Source: Streptacidiphilus carbonis | Lineage (GTDB): Bacteria; Actinomycetota; Actinomycetes; Streptomycetales; Streptomycetaceae | Reading direction: 5' to 3' | DNA length: 34,510 nt | Assembly: GCF_000787775.1 (NCBI RefSeq) | Contig: NZ_BBPM01000041.1 | Location: 37,046 to 71,555 of the forward strand | Part shown: one piece after another, positions 1-6,642 of the stretch | Layout of the letters: every line of letters begins with the position of its first letter | How positions within the stretch are numbered: the stretch's first letter is position 1 | Program-made: the position numbers and the translations under genes | Notes under the pieces: generated by a model | Seen by the model: only the letters and a program-made list of their open reading frames with translations | Databases searched by the model: none | Told to the model about the DNA's origin: nothing

Positions 1-23
1 CGGCGGGCCGGGGGCAGGCGCCC

Positions 24-977
24 TCAGCCCGCCGTCCTGGCCTTGATCCGCGGCGCGTCCCGGGAGAACGGCCGGAACCCGAGGCCGTAGTAGAGCCCGC
101 GCGCGGCGGGGTGACCCGGTGCCCCAAGGCAGGCGACCGTCATGTGGGTGGCCCCGGCAGCCCGCGCCAGCTGCATCCCGTGCAGCAACATCGCCCGGGC
201 CAGCCCCCGGCGCCGGTAGTCCGGATGCGTCCCGACCGGCTCGAACTCGGCGGTCTTGTTCACCTCGTCGAGCCACATGATCGTGGAGCAGGCCATCGTC
301 CCGTCCGGCGCCTCCACCAGCAGGTGCTGGTCGCCGCGGTACGGCGGCGACTGCCGGACGCCCTGGTAGGCCTCGGCCGAGTACGGCGAGGGGGCCCAGG
401 CGGCCAGGTGGGCCTGGACCACGGCCTCAGGACCGGCTTCGTCGGCGTTGCGGAACCGGAACCCGTCCGGCTGCACCGGCTGCTCCACCTCGACCAGGTC
501 CCGCTCGTTGAGCTGGGTCCACTCCCCGTCGTCGCCGAGCGCCTCCGGGTCGTCGCCGTAGCCGTGCGCCGACCACCGCCGCAGGCCGAACTCGTCGGCG
601 GCGCTGGGCAGTACGGTGCGTTCGAGGCCCGCGGCCAGGTCGTCGAACCAGTCGATCACCTCGTCCACCAGCGCGGCGTGGTCGGGATGGACCTGGTATG
701 CCAGGTAGGCGCCGGTGACGTCCCTCACCGACCCGTCGCTCCGCCGCACCTGACGCGGCATCTGGGCCCACGCCCAGGCCACCAGGTCCCCTTCGGAGAA
801 CCACAGCCGACGCGGCCAGCTCGCGCCCTGCGCGGCATGCCCCTTGCCCCAGTTCCAGGCCAGCTCGCCGTACGACGCGTCGGCGTTCACCAGGTCCGGG
901 CGGGCGGCGGTCACCCGCTGCGCCATGCCCTGCATGAGCCGGATGTCCGCGGCGGTCAGAAGCTCGACATTCGTCAT
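24..977 (-). CDS. GNAT family N-acetyltransferase
   Basis: A 317-residue protein with a C-terminal GNAT fold. Around residues 248-272 it has the acetyl-CoA pyrophosphate-binding motif A (THPDYRRRGLARAM, the R/Q-x-x-G-x-A pattern) followed by an amphipathic helix, and near the C terminus the motif-B-like YYGLGFRPF. The first half (about residues 1-170) is probably a second, degenerate GNAT-like domain, as in many tandem actinobacterial GNATs. The family moves an acetyl group from acetyl-CoA to an amine; the substrate cannot be read from sequence. The ATG at 977 has no strong Shine-Dalgarno sequence. It is divergent from the PadR gene, with about 160 bases between the two starts. Confidence 0.88.
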   Translation of the reverse strand: MTNVELLTAADIRLMQGMAQRVTAARPDLVNADASYGELAWNWGKGHAAQGASWPRRLWFSEGDLVAWAWAQMPRQVRRSDGSVRDVTGAYLAYQVHPDHAALVDEVIDWFDDLAAGLERTVLPSAADEFGLRRWSAHGYGDDPEALGDDGEWTQLNERDLVEVEQPVQPDGFRFRNADEAGPEAVVQAHLAAWAPSPYSAEAYQGVRQSPPYRGDQHLLVEAPDGTMACSTIMWLDEVNKTAEFEPVGTHPDYRRRGLARAMLLHGMQLARAAGATHMTVACLGAPGHPAARGLYYGLGFRPFSRDAPRIKARTAG

Positions 978-1065
978 GAGGGGTCACTGTGCCAGGACCC
1001 GGTACCGCCGTCGAACCGCTTTCCGGGACCCCCGTCGGCAAAGATCTTGACGGTCGGGCTTGCCG

Positions 1066-1089
1066 AACGACTACTACCGATATATCGTT
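1066..1089. promoter_or_regulatory. Candidate PadR operator upstream of the padR gene
   Basis: A perfect 10-bp palindrome CGATATATCG (1078-1087), unusually AT-rich for this genome, sits about 50 bases before the PadR start. It is framed by a longer arm pair, AACGA (1066-1070) and TCGTT (1085-1089). PadR proteins often autorepress through AT-rich dyads next to their own promoter, so autoregulation is inferred. The site could also serve the divergent acetyltransferase gene. Confidence 0.5.
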
Positions 1090-1138
1090 GAGGCATCGAG
1101 ACCACTCGATAGAACTCGTTCATGAAAGGACGAAGATC

Positions 1139-1816
1139 ATGCGTACAGGAATTCCATTCGAAGACGCGCAGCCCGGGGGCCGACCCGGCCGGGGCGGGCG
1201 CGGAGAACACGGTCACCGGGGGCGCGGTCCGCGCGCCGAGTTCCGGCAGGCGTTCGGCGGGTTCGGCCCGCCCCGCGGAGAGCCCGGATTCGGTCCGGGG
1301 CCGTTCGGACCCGGACCCGGTTTCGGTCCGTTCCGGGGCGGTGGTCCTGGTGGGCGCGGCGGCCGTCATGGCGGCCGGGCCCGGCGCGGCGACGTCCGCG
1401 CCTCGCTGCTGGCGCTGCTCAAGGAGCGGCCGATGCACGGCTACGAGATGATCCGCGAGATCGCGGAGCGCTCGGGCGGCGGCTGGAAGCCCAGCCCCGG
1501 ATCGGTCTACCCCACTCTCCAGATGCTGGAGGAGGAGGGGCTGATCAGCAGTGAGGAGACCGGCGGCAAGAAGCTGTTCCAGCTCACCGACACCGGTCGG
1601 GCCGAGGCCGACAACGGCCCGGAGGCCCCGTGGGACCAGGCCGGCCAGGGCGAGCACTGGCAGGTCTTCAGGGAGTTCGGCCAGGCAGAGGGGGCGGTGC
1701 GGGACGCACTGCGGCAGGTGGTCATCACCGGCAGCCCCGAGCAGCGCACCAAGGCGCTCGCCGTGCTGGCCGACGCCCGCAAGAAGCTCTACCTGATCCT
1801 CGCCGAGGAGGCATGA
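1139..1816 (+). CDS. PadR family transcriptional regulator with Gly/Arg/Pro-rich N-terminal extension
   Basis: A 225-residue protein. The winged-helix PadR domain occupies about residues 80-150: VRASLLALLKERPMHGYEM leads into the recognition helix and wing (PSPGSVYPTLQMLEEEGLI, then the KKLFQLTDTGR turn). The C-terminal helices (about 160-225) are the usual dimerisation part. The first 75 residues are a low-complexity run rich in Gly, Phe, Pro and Arg, probably disordered. ATG 1139 is chosen because AAAGGA lies 8 bases upstream; the reading frame stays open further upstream but without a ribosome site. A palindrome at 1078-1087 suggests autorepression. PadR proteins usually control a neighbouring transporter or enzyme, but none is obvious here. 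Confidence 0.9.
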   Translation: MRTGIPFEDAQPGGRPGRGGRGEHGHRGRGPRAEFRQAFGGFGPPRGEPGFGPGPFGPGPGFGPFRGGGPGGRGGRHGGRARRGDVRASLLALLKERPMHGYEMIREIAERSGGGWKPSPGSVYPTLQMLEEEGLISSEETGGKKLFQLTDTGRAEADNGPEAPWDQAGQGEHWQVFREFGQAEGAVRDALRQVVITGSPEQRTKALAVLADARKKLYLILAEEA

Positions 1817-1824
1817 CCCGGTGA

Positions 1825-1849
1825 CCGCCCCGGCTACACCACGGGGCGG
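1825..1849. terminator. Bidirectional terminator-like hairpin between convergent genes
   Basis: Perfect 7-bp stem CCGCCCC (1825-1831) / GGGGCGG (1843-1849) with an 11-base loop, just after the PadR stop and overlapping the last codons of the convergent HAD gene. No T tract follows, which is common for actinobacterial terminators. Confidence 0.5.
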
Positions 1850-2727
1850 ATCGGGGGTTCGCGCAACAGCCGGTCCACATGGGAGCGGCGCAGACCCTGG
1901 CCCGGGTCGACCGGAAGCAACAGCCGGTCGGCCCGGGCCCTGCTGTCCCTGAGCACCGCCTCCGGGATGAGGTCGTCCACCCAGGCGAAGGGCCGGCCCG
2001 CGGCATGCCGGACGATCGGCAGCCAGTCCCCGCCCGCCCTGCGCCCCACCGGGACGAACGGCAGCTCGGGCAGGTGCAGCAGCGGCGCGATGCAGAGATT
2101 GGCGTACGCCTCCCAGGTGCTGGCCCAGACCAGTTGGTAGACCTCCGCGAGCTCGCGGAGCCAGGTGCCGTGCCGGGCGGATATCAGCACGGTGCTGCCC
2201 TGGATCCGGTAGATGGTGAAGTCGCCCTCGGGGCGCGGGCAGACGGGGTTGAGCACGCCGTCGACGTCCAGGTACAGCAGCGGCTTGTCGGCACGGGTCC
2301 GGACACCGGCTGGGGCGCTGCGGGGTGGCGCGCTGCCGGGTGGCTTGCTGCCGGTCAGGGCGCCGCCGGTGGGGGTGCTGCCGGTGCGGCGCGGCACCGG
2401 CAGGGGATCGGCTGGCAGGGGATCGATGGAGGGCTCCGGGAGCGGCGGCGGCGCGGTCGGGTGTGACCGCTGCGGCACGGCTGTGACCGCTGTGGTGTCC
2501 GACGTGCCGTGGGCCGTTGTGGTTGCGGTCGACCGGGGGCGCGGGGTGCTGTCGCGCGCCTGGCCGTGCAACCGCGCGCCGGATGGCGAATGGCGGCGCG
2601 AGGGGTGGCGTACTTGCGGAACACGGCAGTTGAGGGCGGCCCAGGGGGGTGGTGCATTCCGCGCGGGTCGCCTGAAACCGGGCGAGGTCTTTGGGACCAT
2701 CGTATCTGTGGGTTGACTGTTGCTCAC
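1834..2727 (-). CDS. HAD-like hydrolase domain protein with long Pro-rich N terminus
   Basis: A 297-residue reading frame whose second half (from about residue 147) carries HAD-superfamily motifs. LLYLDVDGVLNP is motif I (DxDGVLN, nucleophile Asp then general acid Asp), VWASTWE is the motif II region, and FAWVDD is the motif IV acidic pair. Such proteins are annotated in actinobacteria as HAD domain-containing proteins without a known substrate. The first 145 residues are Pro/Thr/Arg-rich and probably disordered, so the true start may lie further in. The GTG at 2727 has no Shine-Dalgarno and overlaps by 8 bases the possible TTG start of the divergent gene; at least one of these starts is probably wrong. 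Confidence 0.75.
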   Translation of the reverse strand: MSNSQPTDTMVPKTSPGFRRPARNAPPPWAALNCRVPQVRHPSRRHSPSGARLHGQARDSTPRPRSTATTTAHGTSDTTAVTAVPQRSHPTAPPPLPEPSIDPLPADPLPVPRRTGSTPTGGALTGSKPPGSAPPRSAPAGVRTRADKPLLYLDVDGVLNPVCPRPEGDFTIYRIQGSTVLISARHGTWLRELAEVYQLVWASTWEAYANLCIAPLLHLPELPFVPVGRRAGGDWLPIVRHAAGRPFAWVDDLIPEAVLRDSRARADRLLLPVDPGQGLRRSHVDRLLREPPIRPVV

Positions 2728-3406
2728 GCTGCGCAGCAGACTTCGTCGTGGCGACCGGCCGACGGGCGCCGATGCTTCTGCCCCGTCCCCTGCCGACGAT
2801 GTGGTGGACCACGTGTTTCCTGACCTCTACGGTGCCGCGGATCTGCACAGCCCCGAAGACCTCCAGAACCCTGGAGACCCCCACGGTGCTGACGATCTGT
2901 CCGGTGCCGAGCATGCACGCCCGCGCCCCGAATCCGCGGGCGCGCTCGCGCCGGTGCTGGCGCGTGCCCGCCGACGGGCCGTCCGCGCGGGCGACGGCGA
3001 GATCGACAGCGGGCACCTGCTGCACGCCCTGCTGGAGAGCGACGAGCACGCGCTCGGCCTGGCGGCCCCTTCGCCCACCCAGGCAACCAGACTGATGGGG
3101 TATCTGGCCCAGCGGAGCATCGGGTTCGGGCGCCACTGGCAGCAGGGAGAGGGTGAGAGCGCCGACGAAGGGTCCGGCATATCCAGGCAGCGGCTCGCAC
3201 TGCCGCTGCCGCCGGGACTCAGCGACGCCGCCGCGGCGGCTGTCGGCCGCTGCCGGGTCGCCGCGCTGCTGCGGGACGCCGCCGAGGCGGATCCGCTGGA
3301 CCTGCTCGCCGAACTCGCCTCGGACCCGGCCAGCCGGGCGGCCAAGATGCTCAAGGGGGCCGGCGCCGACCCTGCCGCGGTGGCGGAGCGGGCCCGCCGG
3401 CGCTGA
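2720..3406 (+). CDS. Clp N-terminal (repeat) domain protein
   Basis: About 228 residues if TTG 2720 is the start; a later GTG near 2800 is also possible, since no good ribosome site decides it. From about residue 75 it resembles the Clp N-terminal repeat: APVLARARRRAVRAGDGEIDSGHLLHALLESDEHALGL, the helix-turn-helix that in ClpA/ClpC binds adaptors and substrates. A second, weaker repeat follows near residues 160-215. It has no AAA+ module, so it is not an unfoldase; short Clp-N proteins are common in Streptomyces and might act as decoys or adaptors (inference). The N-terminal 70 residues are acidic and low-complexity. Confidence 0.7.
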   Translation: MLTLRSRLRRGDRPTGADASAPSPADDVVDHVFPDLYGAADLHSPEDLQNPGDPHGADDLSGAEHARPRPESAGALAPVLARARRRAVRAGDGEIDSGHLLHALLESDEHALGLAAPSPTQATRLMGYLAQRSIGFGRHWQQGEGESADEGSGISRQRLALPLPPGLSDAAAAAVGRCRVAALLRDAAEADPLDLLAELASDPASRAAKMLKGAGADPAAVAERARRR

Positions 3407-3481
3407 GCGGGGACGGGGCAGCGGGGAGACGGGGGCAGGTGGGGGAAGGGGGCCGGGGGCGGAAGCCGGGACGTGGCGAGA

Positions 3482-3507
3482 CCCGGGAGCGGTATCCATC
3501 TCCCGGG
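3482..3507 (-). terminator. Hairpin terminator downstream of the tRNA-like RNAs
   Basis: Perfect 8-bp inverted repeat CCCGGGAG (3482-3489) / CTCCCGGG (3500-3507) with a 10-base loop. On the minus strand it lies about 27 bases beyond the outer stem of tRNA-like unit 2, so it is well placed to end a transcript running from the gene at 4594 through both RNAs. It could also act for the plus-strand gene ending at 3406. No T tract follows. Confidence 0.55.
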
Positions 3508-3533
3508 CCTCTGGTGATGCCACCCAATTGCTT

Positions 3534-3671
3534 GCGCCAGCACGTTTAAGAGCTGCGGATCATTCTCAAATCGCCGTGTTCTGCCTTTGAACTACCCCTG
3601 CAGGATGGAGCAGGGGGCCGGACTTGAACCGGCATCCGACGATGGTCGTCCGCACTCGTTCGACCTGGCGC
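3534..3671 (-). ncRNA. Permuted tRNA-like RNA, unit 2 (Gly-like acceptor, T-CCA)
   Basis: Read on the minus strand, the element carries tRNA parts in permuted order. 3' anticodon-stem strand CGTCG (3641-3637), 3-nt variable loop GAT, T arm GCCGG-TTCAAGT-CCGGC (3633-3617), 3' acceptor CCCCTGC (3616-3610), discriminator T (3609), CCA (3608-3606), linker TCCT, 5' acceptor GCAGGGG (3601-3595), U8-A9, D arm GTTC-AAAGGCA-GAAC (3592-3578), A26, 5' anticodon-stem strand CGGCG (3576-3572), then A32-T33. Acceptor pairs 7/7 and anticodon stem 5/5 with one G-U. A15/T48 and D-loop GG are present. Outside this core, GCGGA/TCCGC, GAG/CTC and GCGCCAG (3671-3665)/CTGGCGC (3540-3534) can pair into a long closing stem, as in Y RNAs. 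Boundaries are set by that outer stem. Either a YrlA-type tRNA mimic or a circularly permuted tRNA-Gly gene; no function is proven. Confidence 0.75.
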
Positions 3672-3683
3672 TCGGCGGCGAAT

Positions 3684-3818
3684 GCTGAATCTGGAGCGAG
3701 AGTCTGAGATTGATCGCGGCTGCCTCTGCCTGCTTGGGCTACCCCGGCCCGCTGGTGCCGGGGGGAGGAGTCGAACCTCCACTGGACCGCGTCGGTCACG
3801 ACAAGCTTCAGTTTCAGC
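3684..3818 (-). ncRNA. Permuted tRNA-like RNA, unit 1 (A-CCA)
   Basis: Same architecture as the neighbouring unit, 12 bases apart. Minus strand: anticodon-stem strand CGCGGT (3791-3786), variable loop CCAGT (3785-3781), T arm GGAGG-TTCGACT-CCTCC (3780-3764), 3' acceptor CCCCGGC (3763-3757), discriminator A (3756), CCA (3755-3753), 4-nt linker GCGG, 5' acceptor GCCGGGG (3748-3742), U8-A9 (3741-3740), D arm beginning GCCC with D-loop GG (3739-3722), and anticodon-stem strand GCCGCG (3720-3715) followed by A-T. The acceptor pairs 7/7 and GCCGCG/CGCGGT gives 6 pairs including one G-U. A15 and T48 can form the Levitt pair. Further out, GCTGAA (3818-3813) can pair with TTCAGC (3689-3684), which sets the ends given. 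The D stem has three good pairs and a C-A mismatch. It starts about 45 bases after the stop of the gene at 3863-4594, so it may be co-transcribed with it. Confidence 0.72.
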
Positions 3819-3862
3819 TTGCGCTCCTGGCGCACCCCGCCCGAGGACGGGGGTCTATGGGG

Positions 3863-4594
3863 CTACCCGAAGAGGTAGCCGAACACCTTGCCGCCGACGC
3901 GCCGGTCGCTGACCTCCGCGCCGTTGGCTTCCTCACGAGCGTACTTCACCGCCTGCTGCAGCTTCTCCACCCGCTCCAGCAGGTCGTTGACCCGCTTCGC
4001 GGGCAGGGCGCCGGAGAACTTGACGGTGGTCCAGTAGCCGACGGCGACGTCCTCCGTGTAGACCTCGACCTGGGCCGGGTGCTTCTCGGTGGCCTCGGCC
4101 TTGACGTGGTTCCGCATGACCTTGCGGGTGCGGATGGTCCGGGTCGGCTCGGTGCGCCAGGAGTCCGTCGACTCGTCCCGCGACCAGGCCTCCGAGGCGT
4201 CCAGGACCGGCAGCTTCTTGACGAAGGTGTGCAGGTCGACCAACTGCTTCTCCAGGAACAGGAGGTAGCTGACCGGCGCGGCCTCGACGATGACGTCGCC
4301 GTCGACGACGACGTCGGCCTTGGCCGTGCAGTTGGCCCAGTCCTTGGTCGCGGTGACGTCGAAGAGGCGGGTCAGCGTGGCGGCGGTGGACCTGAGTACG
4401 TCCTCGGCCTTCACCTGGACCCGGGTCGACTCGGGCGGGAACTGGTCGCCCTCCTCGTCCTTGGGCTGGTACGTCCGCGAGATCCCGGCCAGGAGCGCGG
4501 TCTTCTGCACGTCGTGGTGGGCTTGGGTGAGGTCGGCGAAGGACTTGGACTTGACGCCCTTCTCCACCGCGATGATCTGATTGAGCTTGGTCAC
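3863..4594 (-). CDS. Conserved actinobacterial protein of unknown function (DUF7873-like), linked to tRNA-like RNAs
   Basis: A 243-residue soluble protein, GTG start at 4594 with GGGAG 5 bases upstream. It begins MTKLNQIIAVEKGVKSKS, is rich in Lys and acidic residues, has no signal peptide or membrane segment, and ends with a basic helical region (ERVEKLQQAVKYAREEANG) then GYLFG. I recall the family as DUF7873, found in Streptomyces and possibly actinophages; that assignment is from memory. No catalytic motif is evident. The tRNA-like RNA pair lies immediately downstream on the same strand, so an RNA-binding or RNA-processing role is a reasonable guess, but only from context. The final codons form a 7-bp hairpin (GGCTACC/GGTAGCC). 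Confidence 0.75.
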   Translation of the reverse strand: MTKLNQIIAVEKGVKSKSFADLTQAHHDVQKTALLAGISRTYQPKDEEGDQFPPESTRVQVKAEDVLRSTAATLTRLFDVTATKDWANCTAKADVVVDGDVIVEAAPVSYLLFLEKQLVDLHTFVKKLPVLDASEAWSRDESTDSWRTEPTRTIRTRKVMRNHVKAEATEKHPAQVEVYTEDVAVGYWTTVKFSGALPAKRVNDLLERVEKLQQAVKYAREEANGAEVSDRRVGGKVFGYLFG

Positions 4595-4654
4595 GCTCGC
4601 TCCCTTCGGGCCGGGTCGAACGCTAGCACGGAGATCGCTCGGTGAAGTCGGGAT

Positions 4655-5557
4655 TTATCGGGCTCCGGCCCTGCTCCCGGCGATGAACTCGCGGATCAGC
4701 CGGGCGAGGACGGCCGGCTGGTCCAACGGGATCAGCGTGCGGGTGTCCGCCACCTCCACCAGCCGTCCCTGTGGCAGCAGTTCGGCCAGACGCCGGCCGT
4801 GCGCCGACGGCATCACCCGGTCCTCGGCCGCCCAGACCACCAGCGCCGGGCGGTCGAATCCGGGCAGCGATTCAGCCGTCCTGACCAGGAGCTGACGGTC
4901 CGCCATGACCGCTCGCAGCATCCGCACGGCGTCCCTGCGGATCCCGGGCTGCCGCATGGCCGGCCGCACCCAGCGGGCGGTGGCGGCGTCCCCCCGCAGG
5001 GTGAGTTGCCCGAAGGCGACCGGGAGCCGTCGCAGCGCCCGGAGCCGCATCTGCTGCATGAACAGCCCGAACAGCGTGGGCGGCAGCCTGCCGCTGAGCG
5101 CGAGGGTCCTGCCGGTGAGCCCCGGCGGGAGATTGTCGAAGGCCTCGCAGGAGGCCAGTACGGCCCGGCCCACCCGGGTCCGGGCGCTTCCGTCGCACAT
5201 CAGCAACTGGACCAGAGCGCCACCGGTGTCACTGCCGACCAGGGTGACGTCCCGCAGGTCGAGCCGGTCCATGAACTCGGCGACCAGAGCGGCGATCCCG
5301 GGGAGGGAGAGGTCGGCGTCGGCGCGGACCGGGTGGCGGTGCGCACCGAACGGCAGGGTCGGCAGCAGGCACCGGTGGTCGGCCGCCAGGTCGGCAACCG
5401 GGCCCTCCCAGAGTGAGGCGTCCATCAGCATTCCGTGCAGCAGCACGACTGTCGGACCGTCACCACCGCTGTCCTGGTAGCTGATCGTCCCGGCGGAGAG
5501 TTCGAGTTCGAGCTCCCTATCCTTCTCTTTCGCCTTCTCCTTGCCCTCGGTGCTCAT
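4655..5557 (-). CDS. Alpha/beta hydrolase
   Basis: A 300-residue alpha/beta hydrolase. The oxyanion strand is VVLLHGMLMDASLWEGPV (about residues 37-55). The nucleophile elbow is VGSDTGGAL, where the usual G-x-S-x-G reads G-S-D-T-G: Asp stands at the nucleophile position, as in haloalkane dehalogenase-type enzymes. The acidic residue is likely in VVWAAEDRVMPS. At the catalytic-His position the sequence reads VADTRTLIPLDQP rather than the usual G-x-x-H, so activity is doubtful or altered. ATG 5557 is chosen because it overlaps the stop of the upstream hydrolase in an ATGA junction, a sign of translational coupling. The N-terminal 20 residues are Lys/Glu repeats. Confidence 0.83.
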   Translation of the reverse strand: MSTEGKEKAKEKDRELELELSAGTISYQDSGGDGPTVVLLHGMLMDASLWEGPVADLAADHRCLLPTLPFGAHRHPVRADADLSLPGIAALVAEFMDRLDLRDVTLVGSDTGGALVQLLMCDGSARTRVGRAVLASCEAFDNLPPGLTGRTLALSGRLPPTLFGLFMQQMRLRALRRLPVAFGQLTLRGDAATARWVRPAMRQPGIRRDAVRMLRAVMADRQLLVRTAESLPGFDRPALVVWAAEDRVMPSAHGRRLAELLPQGRLVEVADTRTLIPLDQPAVLARLIREFIAGSRAGAR

Positions 5558-6465
5558 GCTGTCGGCTCCGGCAGATGCCGCAGCAGGAAGGAGAGTTCGG
5601 CCTCGACGGCCTGCTCGTGCGACTCCAGGAACGGCGCGTAGTGCCGTCCGGACACCCGGACGACCTCCCCGCGCGGGGCCCGCCCAGCCGCCTGGACGCC
5701 GGGCTCGGTGAGCACGCTCTGGTCCTGGTCGCAGACGAGCACCAGCAGCGGGCACGTCACCTGGTCCGCCTTGAGCCCCGGTCGGTAGAAGCCGACCTGG
5801 AGGGCAATGCGTGCGGCCACCCGCTGGTCCCAGTCGGTGTGGACGCCGTCGGGGTCCAGGGCCCGGGTGCCGTCCATGGCGTCGGGCGTGGTGAGCGAGG
5901 CGACCTCGCCGCGATGGCCGGCGGCGGGCACCAGCAGCGGCTCCCGGCCGATCAGCGCGCCGAGTCCGTCCGCGACGGCCAGGCCGGTGAGGCGCAGCAG
6001 CGCGGGCAGGGTCATGTTGCGCAGCGCGTTGGGCGCCGCGGCCCGGCCGTCGGCGAGCGGAGTCTGCGCGATCACCGAGGCCAACTGCGGGTTGGCCGCA
6101 GCCACTTCGAAGACCTCACCGCCGGCCAGGGAGAAGCCCCAGAGTGAGACGGCGGCCGGGTCGACGTCGGGCAGGGCGGCGGCGAAGCCGATCGCGGCCT
6201 GCCAGTCTGCGAGCTGTTCGCCGATGTCGACCACCTGCCGGGGACTGCCGCCGCTCCCGCCGAAACGGCGGAAGTCGAAGGCGAGGACGGCGAACCCGGC
6301 GGCGTTGAACCGCTGTGCGAACCGGTCGCTGGCCGGCCCCTTGGTGACCGCCGTCCCGCCGGCCATGATCACGCAGCCGCCGTTGGTCCCCGGGTAGTGC
6401 AGCGCGGCGCATTCGGTGCTGCCGCTGGCGAAACGGACTGTCTCTCGTCGCACGGACACCGTCAT
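5554..6465 (-). CDS. Alpha/beta hydrolase (esterase-like)
   Basis: A 303-residue alpha/beta hydrolase of the dienelactone-hydrolase/YcjY-like type. The oxyanion region is GGCVIMAGGTAVTKG, followed by FAVLAFDFRRFGGSGG. The nucleophile motif is LWGFSLAGGEVF (G-F-S-L-A-G), the acidic residue lies in LVLVCDQDQSV, and the His in VSGRHYAPF. ATG 6465 is preferred over an ATG 12 bases upstream because GGAGGT precedes it at 4-base spacing. It heads a two-gene unit with the following hydrolase (ATGA overlap) and is divergent from a TetR gene, which probably controls both from the dyad at 6505-6522. Substrate unknown. Confidence 0.85.
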   Translation of the reverse strand: MTVSVRRETVRFASGSTECAALHYPGTNGGCVIMAGGTAVTKGPASDRFAQRFNAAGFAVLAFDFRRFGGSGGSPRQVVDIGEQLADWQAAIGFAAALPDVDPAAVSLWGFSLAGGEVFEVAAANPQLASVIAQTPLADGRAAAPNALRNMTLPALLRLTGLAVADGLGALIGREPLLVPAAGHRGEVASLTTPDAMDGTRALDPDGVHTDWDQRVAARIALQVGFYRPGLKADQVTCPLLVLVCDQDQSVLTEPGVQAAGRAPRGEVVRVSGRHYAPFLESHEQAVEAELSFLLRHLPEPTA

Positions 6466-6504
6466 GCCGACCTCCATGTGGTCTCGAAGTCATCCTCGCT
6501 AAAA

Positions 6505-6522
6505 GTGAACCACGTGGCTCAC
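6505..6522. promoter_or_regulatory. Candidate TetR operator
   Basis: An 18-bp dyad, GTGAACCACGTGGCTCAC, pairs at 8 of 9 positions around a CCACGTGG core. It lies 39 bases before the hydrolase start and 120 before the TetR start. TetR regulators commonly repress divergent neighbours from such a site; binding is inferred. Confidence 0.5.
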
Positions 6523-6642
6523 AATCGTGTCAGGTCATTCTTGCCAGGACTTCTCCGGATCGTCGGGCGGCTTGCCCGGCTGGATCGGGCGACCTGGCAT
6601 CATCGACCGGGTTGTGCAGCGACAGCGAGAGGACGTCTGACC

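Noticed and set aside
974-3523. 849-codon frame on the minus strand across the PadR, HAD and Clp-N region
   Set aside because: It crosses intergenic regions and the PadR gene antisense, and its product is compositionally random Arg/Ala/Pro. The supported genes explain the region.
3606-3748. A single conventional tRNA from the 5' half of unit 1 to the 3' half of unit 2
   Set aside because: The span is about 143 bases, acceptor pair 3-70 would be C-T, and the anticodon-stem strands (GCCGC or CCGCG with CGTCG) do not pair. The permuted pairing within each unit fits fully.
3546-3835. Two reading frames of 78 and 89 codons on the minus strand (for example one starting VRQERKLKLKLVVTD)
   Set aside because: They run through the T arms, CCA ends and acceptor stems of the tRNA-like RNAs. 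The peptides carry the typical look of translated tRNA (VQVRPPAPS, FDSSPRHQ). The RNA structure explains the sequence better than a protein.
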